NCBI RefSeq assembly: GCF_031454185.1
Contig: NZ_JAVDQI010000001.1
Coordinates: 434,001 to 498,000, forward strand
Origin: Methanococcoides alaskense
Lineage (GTDB): Archaea; Halobacteriota; Methanosarcinia; Methanosarcinales; Methanosarcinaceae
Direction: 5' to 3'
Length of the DNA stretch: 64,000 nt
Positions 9,783 to 19,546 of this stretch are shown one piece after another. The position numbers were made by a program, and so were the translations under genes. The notes beneath the pieces are model-generated. The model did not search any database, was not told the origin of the DNA, and worked only from the letters and a program-made list of their open reading frames with translations. Every line of letters begins with the position of its first letter. Within the stretch, counting starts at the first letter, position 1.

Positions 9783-10871
9783 TTATAGACGTAGAGGTGT
9801 CTGTTCTTTGTCGCCGATATAGATGGAATCAGTCAGTTTCACAACACCGGAACTACCCATGCAAATGCTGTGGACCCTGGCATCCCCGCCACCGAAAAGG
9901 TTCACCTGGTTCAGGAACTGACCACTTGTGACCCCGGATGCTGCAAATATGAAATCACTTCCTGGAACGAGTTTGTCAGTGTCAAGAATATCATTGATGT
10001 TGTCTTCTGTGATACCCATGGTAGCGAGACGAGGCATCTTCTCTGCTTTCTCTTCTGCTATCTCTTCTTCAGATCCACCGTTGGCTACTGTCGGAAGGAG
10101 GAGCCTTGCAAGGACCTTGCCGCCAAGGATCTTGATCGCAGCTGCAGTCAGCACGGCCTCACCTGAACCGCCTGAACCCATTACGACATGGATGCCCGAG
10201 CCACGTATAGCTGTGGAAACGCCTGGCATGAGATCACCGTCAGAAACAAGGTTTACACGTGCACCAGTGGCACGGATCTCCTCGATCATATTCATGTGCC
10301 TATCCCTTTCAAGAATGACAACAACGATCTCCCCAATATCCCTTTCCAGTGCCTTTGCAACGATCTCAAGATTCTTTATGATAGGTGCATCAAGGTCTAT
10401 CTTTTCATCAGGATGTTCCTTTTCATACCTGACAACATCAGGACCGACAACGATCTTATCCATATAGACATCAGGACCGTGGAACAATCCACCCGGCTCT
10501 GCCATTGCCATAACGGAGATTGAACCAGGGATACCGTCTGCGGTCAGGTTTGTCCCCTCAAGGGGATCTACCGCAATGTCTACTACGATACCACCTTTAC
10601 CCGTACCGACTTCCTCACCGATGAATAGCATAGGAGCTTCATCACGCTCGCCTTCACCGATCTTGATAACACCTTTGAAATCAAGGGTGTTCATCATCCT
10701 ACGCATGGCTTCTACGGAAACCTGGTCTGCGTAGTTCTTGTTGCCTTTGCCCATTTGATATGATGCAGCAATGGCTGCAGCTTCTGTTACGTGGATAAGG
10801 CTTGGAAGTAATGCACATTCGATAGGACCTGCACATTTTATCATGTTCTCTACTGTCTTTGGGTGAGGCAA
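9783..10871 (-). CDS. glpX: fructose-1,6-bisphosphatase class II
   Basis: Hydrolyses fructose 1,6-bisphosphate to fructose 6-phosphate in gluconeogenesis. The 362-residue protein shows the metal-site motifs KIGEGERDEAPML near residue 66 and VDIAVDPLEGTNLTA near residue 98, and the HVVMGSGGSGEAVLTA segment typical of GlpX. The start is TTG, with GGAG eight bases upstream; no in-frame ATG fits as well. Many archaea use a bifunctional FBP aldolase/phosphatase instead, so this may complement one elsewhere. The methylthiotransferase gene follows on the same strand. Confidence 0.92.
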   Translation of the reverse strand: MPHPKTVENMIKCAGPIECALLPSLIHVTEAAAIAASYQMGKGNKNYADQVSVEAMRRMMNTLDFKGVIKIGEGERDEAPMLFIGEEVGTGKGGIVVDIAVDPLEGTNLTADGIPGSISVMAMAEPGGLFHGPDVYMDKIVVGPDVVRYEKEHPDEKIDLDAPIIKNLEIVAKALERDIGEIVVVILERDRHMNMIEEIRATGARVNLVSDGDLMPGVSTAIRGSGIHVVMGSGGSGEAVLTAAAIKILGGKVLARLLLPTVANGGSEEEIAEEKAEKMPRLATMGITEDNINDILDTDKLVPGSDFIFAASGVTSGQFLNQVNLFGGGDARVHSICMGSSGVVKLTDSIYIGDKEQTPLRL

Positions 10872-10982
10872 AATATCATCTCCGATAAACGTATGTAGCT
10901 GACTAATGTTTCAAAACTATTAATGTTTTCCATTAAATTTTCATCAAGAATGACCATTGGCACAAATATGGTCGAAATCGAT

Positions 10983-11537
10983 TTATTTTAGAACATCCAC
11001 AAGAGCAACCCTTTCCAGAACCAGTTCAGGTATCCGGTCCTCTCCCACCGCCTCAATTTCAGCGTCCGTTATAGAGAATTGGGAAATAAGTTTTTCATTC
11101 TTGGATACTGAATGTTTGAGCACATCCGAGGGCTCAACCAGTGAAGAGACCTTTTTAGCGGCTTCGCCCACATTCTCAGGAGCTCCCATTATAATGAACA
11201 CGACATCCAGCCTGCCTTCGGAAAGACCAATGGAGAATGCCTCGCCGATCTGCCTTTTACCGGAAGCATACCGCATCATCTCCACACCAAGGTCCTTTGC
11301 AATGTTAGTACCATTCTCCATTGCTTTCATTGCTTTTGAAATTGCATGGTCTATATGGGCTTTTCCAGCGATCTTGCCGGCATCCATTCCCTGTATTATC
11401 ACATCATGTTCGGATGCTATTGAAGAAAGACCTTTCAAGAACCTTTGTAGTTCATCTATGACCAAAGAGCCTTCTATGAGCTGGATATCCATGATATGTG
11501 GATTAGATTTCCCTTCAATAAGTATGACGGTCACCAT
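10983..11537 (-). CDS. cgi121: KEOPS complex subunit Cgi121
   Basis: A small subunit of the KEOPS complex, which makes N6-threonylcarbamoyladenosine in ANN-decoding tRNAs; Cgi121 binds the tRNA 3' CCA end and contacts Bud32. About 184 residues with the family pattern: DAGKIAGKAHIDHAISKA in the middle, NIAKDLGVEMMRYASGKRQI near residue 90, then the SIGLSEG turn. The start ATG 11537 gives MVTVILIEGKSN, the usual first strand. It lies divergent from leuS and about 110 bases upstream of glpX. Confidence 0.85.
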   Translation of the reverse strand: MVTVILIEGKSNPHIMDIQLIEGSLVIDELQRFLKGLSSIASEHDVIIQGMDAGKIAGKAHIDHAISKAMKAMENGTNIAKDLGVEMMRYASGKRQIGEAFSIGLSEGRLDVVFIIMGAPENVGEAAKKVSSLVEPSDVLKHSVSKNEKLISQFSITDAEIEAVGEDRIPELVLERVALVDVLK

Positions 11538-11760
11538 ATAAAGAAAACAATATATGATCAAAGGGAAGCGTTCTTTCCGCTCCTTTTATTTAGTTTGTCA
11601 TTAATTAAACGAAATAGAACTAAATAGAACTAAATTTATCAGAAATAGAGCTATTATCATATCTCCAATTTTCCATATCAGAAGTCGCGGATACCAAGAT
11701 CGAAGCTATCCATGATGTGTTCTCGAAATAAGATAAGAACTTGTTGGAACGGTGTTATTT

Positions 11761-14649
11761 ATGCAACAGGATTATAATTCAAGCAATATTGAACAGAAAT
11801 GGCAACAAAAATGGAATGAGAGCAAGGTCTTTGAAGCTGAAGCCGATGACCGCGACAAGTATTTCATAACTATCCCATACCCATACCTGAACGGAAATCT
11901 CCATGCCGGGCATACAAGGACATTCACCATCGGTGATGTCGTTGCAAGGTACAAGAGGATGCTGGGCAACAATGTCCTCTACCCAATGGGATTCCATGTG
12001 ACCGGAACACCGATAGTCGGGCTTGCAGAGCTCATACAGAATCGGGACCCAGAGACGATGAAAGTGTATACCGAGTTCCACGGGATACCAATGGAAACGC
12101 TCAAGGGTATGGACACTCCTGAAAGAATCGTGGATTATTTCAGCGTGGAAGCTGAAAAATCGATGCGCTCCATTGGATATTCCATCGACTGGAGACGTAA
12201 GTTCACGACCACCGATCCAAATTATAAGAAGTTCATAGAATGGCAGTTCAACCTGCTTTATGAAAAGGACCTCATCGTCAAGGGTTCACATCCTGTCAAA
12301 TGGTGCCCTAATGACGACAATCCAGTGGAAGACCATGATATCCTCCACGGAGAAGGAGCTACGATCATCGATTACACTCTTGTCAAGTTCAAGTATAATG
12401 GCATGATCATCCCATGTGCCACATTGAGACCTGAAACGGTCTTCGGTGTGACAAATCTGTGGATCAATCCAGATCTGGAGCATGTTAAGATAAATGTGAC
12501 CTTTGAAGGTAGGGAAGAGGTATGGGTCGTAAGCAAGGAAGCATATCGTAAACTTACTTTCACGGACAGAGAGGTAGAGTTCATCGAGGATATCGATGCC
12601 AGGTCATTGATCGGTATCAAGGTCACTAACCCTCTGAACGACACACAGGTAATTACCTTGCCTGCATCCTTTGTAAAGGGAGAGAACGGAAGCGGTATCG
12701 TAATGAGCGTGCCTTCGCATGCACCATATGATTATCTTGCTTTGAGAGACCTCTATGATAAAGACCTGAGCGAATATGGGATCACTGAAGACCTGCGGGA
12801 ACTTAAGTTCATTTCATTGATCAAAGTGAAAGAATTCGGGGAATTCCCTGCGATTGAAGCTGTGGAACAGTTCGAGGTAAAGGACCAGGACGATCCCAAG
12901 GCAGAAGAGGCGACAAAGATCGTCTATCGCCGCGAGTTCCATGGTGGTGTGCTGAAAGAGAATACCGGAAAATATTCTGGAATGGCTGTTTCCAAGATCA
13001 AGGATGTCCTTACAAAGGACCTCATCGAGATGGGGATCGGCGAAGTATTCTACGAGTTCAGTGAACCGGTCGTCTGCCGTTGCGGAACACCATGTGTTGT
13101 CAATATGGTAAAGGGACAGTGGTTCCTCAACTATTCCAACCCTGAGTGGAAGGACAAGGTTTACCGCTGTATCGAGAACATGGACATCATCCCTGAAGAC
13201 CTCAGGGTAGAGTTCAACAACAAAGTGGACTGGCTCAAGGATAAGGCATGTGCAAGGAAGAAAGGGCTTGGAACACTTCTGCCTTTCGATAACCAGTGGC
13301 TTATTGAGTCCCTTGGGGATTCCACTATCTACATGTCATATTATGTCTTTGCGAAGTTCATTGCAATGGGAATTAAGACCGAGCAACTCGTACCGGAACT
13401 GTTCGACCATGTGCTCCTTAAAAAATGTTCATTGGAGACTGCTGCTGAAAAGAGTGGGATCGATGCAGATATTATCGAACAGATAAGCAGCGATTTCGAG
13501 TACTGGTACCCTGTTGACCTAAGGTCTTCAGGAAAGGACCTGATACCGAACCATCTTTTGTTCTTCCTGTTCCACCACGTAGCTATCTTCGATGAGGATA
13601 AATGGCCACGTGCAATAGCCATCAATGGTTTTGTGTCACTCGAAGGGAAGAAGATGAGTAAATCAAAGGGTCCCCTTCTTACACTGAATGATGCCATCAC
13701 AAATTATGGTGCGGACATTTCCAGGATGTATATCCTTTCCAGTGCGGAACAGATGCAGGATGCTGACTGGAAGAACTCCGGAATCGAAACTGCCAGAAAG
13801 CAGATAGAAAGGTTCTATAATTTCTCAAAGGATATTATTGGATCCGGCATCCCAACCTGTAATATGGAGAACCTGAAAGGCATCGACAGATGGATGCTCA
13901 GCAGATTGCAGCAGCGCATACTTGAAACAAATGAAGCGCTTGATACGATCAGGACACGAAATGCATTGCAGAATGCATACTTCCTGCTGTTCAATGACAT
14001 AAGATGGTATCAGAAACGTGGCGGAAGCGCTCTTCTTTGTGAGGTACTGGATGTCTGGATAAGACTCATGGCGCCATTCACACCACATATCTGTGAAGAG
14101 ATATGGGAGGCAATAGGCCATACAGACAATGATCTTATTTCATTGGCAGACTATCCGCAATATGATGAGAGTCTCGTGGACACTCAGGCAGAATTTACAG
14201 AGGAGCTTATCAGCGGTACCCTTTCAGATGTGGATGAGATTATAAGAGTCACAAAGCTCACACCAAAGAAGGCCATATTGTACACTTCACCTGAATGGAA
14301 GATGGAGACGTTCAAGAAGGCCCTTTCAATGCAAAAGGAAGGAAACCTTAATCCCGGCATACTCATAAAGGACCTTATGAGCGATCCGGAGATGAGGAGC
14401 CATGGAAAAGAAGTTCCTAAGTTTGCACAGAAGGTCGTTTCGGACATAACGGCCATGAACGAGGAAAAGTTCGATACACTCTCGAACTTCGATCTTGATG
14501 AGAAGATCGCACTTGAGGAAAATCTGGAATTCTTCAAGAACGAGCTTGGATGCCCTGTGGAGATATATTCAGCAGATAATGCGGAGTATGACCCCGAAAA
14601 TAAGGCAAGGTTCGCATATCCACTCAGACCGGCTATCTATCTTGAATGA
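11761..14649 (+). CDS. leuS: leucyl-tRNA synthetase
   Basis: Charges tRNA-Leu. The protein of about 962 residues is an archaeal/eukaryal-type LeuRS: the class I HIGH-like motif appears in LNGNLHAGHTRTF near residue 45, a CP1 editing domain follows, and the KMSKS motif is KKMSKSKGP near residue 633. ATG 11761 matches the usual MxQDYN N terminus; a GTG three codons upstream is an alternative. The leader of about 200 bases upstream carries two tandem AAATAGAACT copies at 11612-11632 but no recognised riboswitch. Confidence 0.97.
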   Translation: MQQDYNSSNIEQKWQQKWNESKVFEAEADDRDKYFITIPYPYLNGNLHAGHTRTFTIGDVVARYKRMLGNNVLYPMGFHVTGTPIVGLAELIQNRDPETMKVYTEFHGIPMETLKGMDTPERIVDYFSVEAEKSMRSIGYSIDWRRKFTTTDPNYKKFIEWQFNLLYEKDLIVKGSHPVKWCPNDDNPVEDHDILHGEGATIIDYTLVKFKYNGMIIPCATLRPETVFGVTNLWINPDLEHVKINVTFEGREEVWVVSKEAYRKLTFTDREVEFIEDIDARSLIGIKVTNPLNDTQVITLPASFVKGENGSGIVMSVPSHAPYDYLALRDLYDKDLSEYGITEDLRELKFISLIKVKEFGEFPAIEAVEQFEVKDQDDPKAEEATKIVYRREFHGGVLKENTGKYSGMAVSKIKDVLTKDLIEMGIGEVFYEFSEPVVCRCGTPCVVNMVKGQWFLNYSNPEWKDKVYRCIENMDIIPEDLRVEFNNKVDWLKDKACARKKGLGTLLPFDNQWLIESLGDSTIYMSYYVFAKFIAMGIKTEQLVPELFDHVLLKKCSLETAAEKSGIDADIIEQISSDFEYWYPVDLRSSGKDLIPNHLLFFLFHHVAIFDEDKWPRAIAINGFVSLEGKKMSKSKGPLLTLNDAITNYGADISRMYILSSAEQMQDADWKNSGIETARKQIERFYNFSKDIIGSGIPTCNMENLKGIDRWMLSRLQQRILETNEALDTIRTRNALQNAYFLLFNDIRWYQKRGGSALLCEVLDVWIRLMAPFTPHICEEIWEAIGHTDNDLISLADYPQYDESLVDTQAEFTEELISGTLSDVDEIIRVTKLTPKKAILYTSPEWKMETFKKALSMQKEGNLNPGILIKDLMSDPEMRSHGKEVPKFAQKVVSDITAMNEEKFDTLSNFDLDEKIALEENLEFFKNELGCPVEIYSADNAEYDPENKARFAYPLRPAIYLE

Positions 14650-14697
14650 TGGGGAGGGGAATATCCCTTCACCACACTTTTTTTTATGATCTTAGTC

Positions 14698-15306
14698 TTA
14701 GATCAGAGTTACCTGTTTTGTCTTTGGCACAAGACCACTAAGGTCGGACATCTCTTTGACCAAAGCAATAAGAACAGTGTTCGCAATTTTCAGTACTTCA
14801 GCTGATGTGGGATCGACTGCGATATTATATGCCGGGTCCGAATCTGGAATTACGATACGGTTGATGGACCTTCTCAATTCTTTCAGGTCTTTACCCGCCA
14901 GGTCCGTTACCGTAATGAGAGAACGACGATAGTTCCTGATGTGGGATTCATTTATACCCATTAATTTCAGTTCTTCCTTGAAAACAGGTCTCTCAAAGAT
15001 GGAAGTGGCAATATGAACGGCTACAGGAAAACGAAGATCCGGTTCAAGGGATTGAAAATGTTTAGCCATTACAGAATACAGTTCACTTTCAGATGCACCT
15101 CCGCTTTCCACACATACATATATCTTGGAGGGAGGGATCTCAACTTCAGTTAATTTATCCATATCACGCAATGCGCGAAGATAGCCTGTGATGATAAGAC
15201 GGTGCTCTTCAAACCCTTCTGCTTTGAGCTCCCTGCTTATACCGCTTATGGATAATTGCTTTTTAGCAAGTATCTTGTAGATTTTTTTGTATAGATATTC
15301 AGCCAT
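14698..15306 (-). CDS. conserved hypothetical protein with N-terminal helix-turn-helix
   Basis: I do not recognise a named family. About 202 residues, with an N-terminal segment (KKIYKILAKKQLSISGISRE) that looks like a winged-helix DNA-binding fold with a recognition region at EEHRLIITGYLRAL, followed by a mixed alpha/beta region rich in FPVAVHIATS-like strands. The start ATG 15306 follows AGGAAGC. It stands alone, convergent with leuS and divergent from the next HTH gene. A regulatory role is plausible. Confidence 0.6.
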   Translation of the reverse strand: MAEYLYKKIYKILAKKQLSISGISRELKAEGFEEHRLIITGYLRALRDMDKLTEVEIPPSKIYVCVESGGASESELYSVMAKHFQSLEPDLRFPVAVHIATSIFERPVFKEELKLMGINESHIRNYRRSLITVTDLAGKDLKELRRSINRIVIPDSDPAYNIAVDPTSAEVLKIANTVLIALVKEMSDLSGLVPKTKQVTLI

Positions 15307-15549
15307 GCTTCCTAACCAATATTGATAACAAACTTGGATAAATGTATCGGTCAATTAGAGATAATGCTGTACAGCATAAAAAAGAAGAGCATAAGACACT
15401 AAAATATGCATAATGAGGGCATAACCCCACAACACCTTTATTAAGTAAAAGTTGTATATGTAAGTAAGCGTAGTGAATGAAAAAGTGGATTTTGCCCTTA
15501 AAGGATCTGCGAAACCCCCCCAAACTTACCTTATAAGAGGTTTATAATA

Positions 15550-16059
15550 ATGCCGAAAAGGACTCGAATTATAAATGACCCCTCAGAACTGGTTCCCCTG
15601 CTCCAGACTTTCCAGTCAAAAGAACATAAACAGGTGTTCAATCTCCTTTTAGAAGAATGGTTGACAAAAGGAGCTATAGAAGATAAAATGGGATTTGATG
15701 CAACCGAAAGCATTAGCATACTGAAAAAATGTGGCCTTCTTGAAAGTCAGTGGCACATGCCGGAACCCGGTAAAAAGCCCGAAAAGGAATATCATTCATC
15801 TTATTCTAAAGTTCAATCGAACTTCCAGTGTTCTTTTGAAGATCTGAGCGATATAATAATACTTACTTTCAATAAATATGAAGAGATCAGTGATCTCATA
15901 ACCGAGCTGGAGGAACTTGTGGAGAAAGGAAATCATTCCATGAGCAGTCTGACACGTGCTATGAACAAAAATCCATTATACATTCGTTCTCTGGCCAGAA
16001 GGTCATCAAAGCTTTCTGTCATGGGACAAAGGCTCAAGATGAATGAGGAAAATGAATGA
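15550..16059 (+). CDS. ArsR-like helix-turn-helix protein
   Basis: The 169-residue protein starts with a region (EHKQVFNLLLEEWLTKGAIEDKMGF) that fits an ArsR/winged-helix DNA-binding domain, and LLESQWHMPEPGKKPEKEYHSSY resembles the wing. The second half is helical and probably mediates oligomerisation. Its stop overlaps the start of the next HTH gene by four bases (ATGA), so the two are translationally coupled and probably act together. The target is unknown. The start has AGAGGT upstream. Confidence 0.65.
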   Translation: MPKRTRIINDPSELVPLLQTFQSKEHKQVFNLLLEEWLTKGAIEDKMGFDATESISILKKCGLLESQWHMPEPGKKPEKEYHSSYSKVQSNFQCSFEDLSDIIILTFNKYEEISDLITELEELVEKGNHSMSSLTRAMNKNPLYIRSLARRSSKLSVMGQRLKMNEENE

Positions 16060-16844
16060 TAGATATTCTTCAAAGTAAAAGTGGTATCACCAAATTTCAG
16101 ATACTTACAGAAGTTGCTGCACATCAGCCAAATGTTCGCCAGAAGGAGATCGCTGAAAAGATCGGTGTTACTCCCCAGGCAGTTTCTGAATATATAAAAG
16201 AACTTACCGCGGAAGGATTTATCTTTTCTGATGGCCGTGTACGCTATAGGATCACTAAAAAAGGTGTTGAATGGGTCCTGGAAGGCGCTGCGGACATGAA
16301 ACGCTATGCTAATTTTGTCATGAGCGATATCATTAGTCATGTTTCCACATGGACAGCCATTGCAGATGAAGATCTTGAAAAAGGAGATGACGTATATCTT
16401 CAGATGCGAAAGGGTTTACTTTACGTCAGCAAAACGAATATAACGAGTGCAACCGGCATCACCATATCTTCTGTTGAAAAAGGGGATGACGTTGGGGTTA
16501 CGAACCTTTTGGGAATGATCGAACTTGAGACGGCAAGCATCACCGTGTGCAAGATACCCCGAAGTGAACGTGGCGGATCAAGAAATGTAGATCTTGAAAG
16601 ACTGGAAAAACTTGCCAGCTCAAAATCATTTATTGCAGTCATTGGTGTTGAATCCCTTGTTGCATTGAAAAAGATAAACAAGGAACCAGATGTGATGTAT
16701 GGGGCCAAAGAATCAATTGTTGAAGCTGCATTCCACGGATTATCATCTCTCGTGCTTGCAATTGATGAAGAAGTGCCACAGATCATGAGCAGGCTGGAAA
16801 CTGAAAATCTGGAATATGAGCTTGTAGACCTCACTGTTCAGTGA
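16056..16844 (+). CDS. predicted transcriptional regulator (MarR-like winged helix, COG1497-like)
   Basis: The 262-residue protein has a clear N-terminal winged helix: EIAEKIGVTPQAVSEYIKELTAEGFI near residue 35, then RVRYRITKKGVEWVLEGA as the wing. The remaining part, with ITSATGITISSVEKGDDVGVTNLLGMIELE and an effector-like alpha/beta region to the C terminus, is shared by a family of methanogen regulators I would place in COG1497. It is coupled to the ArsR-like gene just upstream, and a phosphoesterase gene follows after 30 bases. The ligand is unknown. Confidence 0.7.
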   Translation: MIDILQSKSGITKFQILTEVAAHQPNVRQKEIAEKIGVTPQAVSEYIKELTAEGFIFSDGRVRYRITKKGVEWVLEGAADMKRYANFVMSDIISHVSTWTAIADEDLEKGDDVYLQMRKGLLYVSKTNITSATGITISSVEKGDDVGVTNLLGMIELETASITVCKIPRSERGGSRNVDLERLEKLASSKSFIAVIGVESLVALKKINKEPDVMYGAKESIVEAAFHGLSSLVLAIDEEVPQIMSRLETENLEYELVDLTVQ

Positions 16845-16874
16845 GGAAAAGCTGATATTTATGAAGGAATAAAT

Positions 16875-17405
16875 ATGAGAATACTTGCTATTTCTGACAC
16901 ACATATCAAAGGAGGGGACCTACCCCCTGCTTTCAAAGGATTACTTGATGAATGCGATATAATTGCTCATGCTGGCGATTTCACATCAAATGAATGCTAT
17001 AATGCATTTGCAGCTACAGGGAAACTCAAGGCAGTATATGGTAATTCAGATGGTCCTGAATTAAAACAAATATTGCCTGAAAGACTTGTTTTTGAAGTAG
17101 AGGGAGTTAAGATAGGGATAATCCATGAAGGATCACTATCTATCATGGATACGACCGCTTTACGCTATCTGGCCCTTGAGATGGGTGTTGATGTCCTTAT
17201 ATTTGGACACATACACAGACCATTGATAGAAAAAAGTGATGTGATACTCATATGCCCGGGCTCACCCACAAAGCCACGTCAATCAGACCCATCTGTAGTA
17301 TTGATAGATATCAAGGATGGTAAAATATTGCCAAGAATAGTTGAGATCGAAGGGGATGCATGCGGATTCATCGAGTTTTCACGCAGTCTGGAGAAAAATA
17401 AATAA
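16875..17405 (+). CDS. metallophosphoesterase, YfcE/MJ0936 type
   Basis: The 176-residue protein contains the full set of binuclear-metal motifs of calcineurin-like phosphoesterases: SDTHIKGG at residue 7, HAGDFTSNE near 35, YGNSDGPE near 56, and GHIHRP near 113. Members hydrolyse small phosphodiesters or nucleotides, substrate unknown here. It follows the regulator pair on the same strand after about 30 bases, with GAAGGAAT as ribosome site, so it may belong to that operon. Confidence 0.87.
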   Translation: MRILAISDTHIKGGDLPPAFKGLLDECDIIAHAGDFTSNECYNAFAATGKLKAVYGNSDGPELKQILPERLVFEVEGVKIGIIHEGSLSIMDTTALRYLALEMGVDVLIFGHIHRPLIEKSDVILICPGSPTKPRQSDPSVVLIDIKDGKILPRIVEIEGDACGFIEFSRSLEKNK

Positions 17406-17589
17406 AAATTAGAATTAGCGAAGTCTTATTCTTTCTTACATTTTATATATTCTATTTTGAACATTACCAGTTAGGAATACTTGAGTCACATTATCGCCAA
17501 ATTTCAGCATATAATTGGCATTTAGCGAATTGTACCCTCATAAATATTAAAAATAGGAGAACTGCAGAAAATGTGCAGTTGTTGAAATA

Positions 17590-18156
17590 TCAGAGATCTT
17601 CTTTCAATGATCTCAAAGCTTCCCTGATCATTGATGAATAATGATCTTTATCAGTATTGTAGTGCTCTTTTGCTTTGACAACATTGGAATCCATATTATC
17701 AAGGTCCTTTACACGCTCAAGAGTTCGCCTTGCTGCATCTGCAACCCAAAGATCACGTGTGGCAACATCGACAATTGAGATAGATTCCGGCCTTACTGAT
17801 GTAAAGACCGTGCCCTCAGCATTTGTATAAGTGCTTGGCTTACCTACGATCGCTACAAAAGCTGGAGTTTCACATTCTGCAAGAGCCTGAGCAGCTTCCG
17901 GCTGGTACTGACCTGCATAGATCATGAAAGAACCAGTTGGATCGGACACTCGGCCCCTCCAATACTCGGAATCCGTACCTATATCCTCTTTTTCTATGAG
18001 AGTACCTACAATGAAAAGGCGATTTACCTTTGCACCGGTAGGCGTCAACAGATATTGTGGAGAATACTGATCATCCCCATCCTTGAAGGTCAGATTGGAT
18101 TCCCTGAATTCCTGTGCAAAAACGCGCCTTGAAACTTCCCTAACGTATCCAGACAT
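17590..18156 (-). CDS. RPA-associated OB-fold protein (COG3390), paralog 1
   Basis: A 188-residue partner of archaeal replication protein A. After REVSRRVFAQEFRESN it carries a single OB-fold: VNRLFIVGTLIEKEDIG, RGRVSDPTGSFMIYAGQYQPEAA and AFVAIVGKPSTY. This is the COG3390 family, always encoded next to RPA. It begins at the base after the RPA stop, so translation is coupled. The paralog near 32 kb has an extra C-terminal region that this one lacks. It probably forms a heteromeric single-stranded-DNA-binding complex with the upstream RPA. Confidence 0.8.
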   Translation of the reverse strand: MSGYVREVSRRVFAQEFRESNLTFKDGDDQYSPQYLLTPTGAKVNRLFIVGTLIEKEDIGTDSEYWRGRVSDPTGSFMIYAGQYQPEAAQALAECETPAFVAIVGKPSTYTNAEGTVFTSVRPESISIVDVATRDLWVADAARRTLERVKDLDNMDSNVVKAKEHYNTDKDHYSSMIREALRSLKEDL

Positions 18157-19437
18157 TTAGATCATCTCCGCATCTGCAATTAGTTCATCAAGCATTTCCA
18201 TATCCATCTCATCCTGCGGTTCGATTGAATCCACAAGAATGTATCGATCGACCTTAGAGCCAGTCACAGTGAAATATTTTCCAAGTAATTTTAGCCTCAT
18301 CTGATCAAGGACAACACCCTGATCAAGTGCATCAGCAGCCATGGAAATTGCATCATCCAAAGTAATACCACTTATTTGTTCTGCAAGTTCTCTTTTAAGG
18401 ATAGATTCCTGTGCAGTGTTGCCGTCATCAAGAACTGCCTTGATACGAAGATCATAAGTACCATCTACTTTTCCATGTTCCATACAGGCACCTTTCGTTA
18501 GTGCTCTTTTACACTCAGGACAACGTTTTATCAATCCTGAACCTGACTGTACATCCACCATTGCACCGGCAAATATTATGGAGGAAGAAGCTACCTCTAT
18601 ATCTTCATCAAGTTCTTCTATAGAACTGTTCTTGTTAAGAGTTACCGAAAACTTTTCATTCCATTCCTGTGCAACGACATTATTGAAAAGATAGCTGCTC
18701 CCCTCAGTGAGATCTGGCAGTTCTGCACTTGTCCATTTAATGAATTTGATAGTACCGGTACTATCTCCGACCAATCCCACCTGGGATATGGATTCGTGGG
18801 AATTGTCCCATAACTGAGATACCTTTGCTCTAATAGAGACCCATTTACCATCTTCTGCAATATCAGCAACATTTACTATTGGTGCAGGTTGCCCATCCCC
18901 AGCTCCTGCCATCGGAGATGAAATGACTTCAATGTCCTCATCGATTTCTTCTACCACAGTGTTCTTATTAAGAGTTATTTCAAATCTTCCATTCCATTCA
19001 TTGCTAACAACGTTCTTGAAATAGTAGCTTTTTCCCTCTTCAACATCAGGGATAGTGTCACGTGACCATTTGATGAACTTTATTGTAGCGGTTTCATCAC
19101 CGATGATCCCTACCTGTGAAACAGATTCATGGGAACTATCCCATAATTGTAAGACCTTTGCCTTGATGTTTACCCATTTTCCGCCTTCATCGATCCCATT
19201 GAGCTTAACATCGGGTGTGGACCTCGAATCAGGTGTTGTTGACTGACCACCAAAAAAAGCATTTCTGTCAAGATTATTTTCCTTTAAGAAATATGTAATG
19301 ACACTTCTGCGAGCTTCATCAAGAGGAACTTTGAATTTTGTCACCAATTTATCAAGACGTTCTACAATGTCCTCAAGGGGTATATCTACGCCAAGTTCCA
19401 AAAATTTTGATTTTATACTCTCTGCTGTTTTATCCAT
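18157..19437 (-). CDS. replication factor A (RPA), paralog 1, two OB-folds plus zinc finger
   Basis: A 426-residue single-stranded-DNA-binding protein. After a helical N terminus come two closely similar OB-folds, roughly residues 75-170 (GKWVNIKAKVLQLWDSSHE) and 190-285 (GKWVSIRAKVSQLWDNSHE), which look like an internal duplication. A zinc finger follows near residue 312 (CPECKRALTKGACMEHG), then a C-terminal OB-like region. This layout matches the RPA2/RPA3 proteins of Methanosarcina. It is cotranscribed with the COG3390 gene directly downstream. A second, divergent RPA lies at 32.4-33.7 kb. Confidence 0.88.
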   Translation of the reverse strand: MDKTAESIKSKFLELGVDIPLEDIVERLDKLVTKFKVPLDEARRSVITYFLKENNLDRNAFFGGQSTTPDSRSTPDVKLNGIDEGGKWVNIKAKVLQLWDSSHESVSQVGIIGDETATIKFIKWSRDTIPDVEEGKSYYFKNVVSNEWNGRFEITLNKNTVVEEIDEDIEVISSPMAGAGDGQPAPIVNVADIAEDGKWVSIRAKVSQLWDNSHESISQVGLVGDSTGTIKFIKWTSAELPDLTEGSSYLFNNVVAQEWNEKFSVTLNKNSSIEELDEDIEVASSSIIFAGAMVDVQSGSGLIKRCPECKRALTKGACMEHGKVDGTYDLRIKAVLDDGNTAQESILKRELAEQISGITLDDAISMAADALDQGVVLDQMRLKLLGKYFTVTGSKVDRYILVDSIEPQDEMDMEMLDELIADAEMI

Positions 19438-19546
19438 ATTATTTCCTCAAGCCTCTTGTTTGTTCCTGATAGAGAGGCAAATTAACTACATCATTTAAGT
19501 ATAAATACTTAAAGGAAGCAGGGTGAAAGTAATCGCAGAGCTGATA

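Noticed and set aside
11642..11730. Short open frame upstream of leuS ending ADTKIEAIHDVFSK
   Set aside because: It is only about 36 codons from the previous stop, has no start or ribosome site, and no family I recognise; at most a trace of a lost gene.
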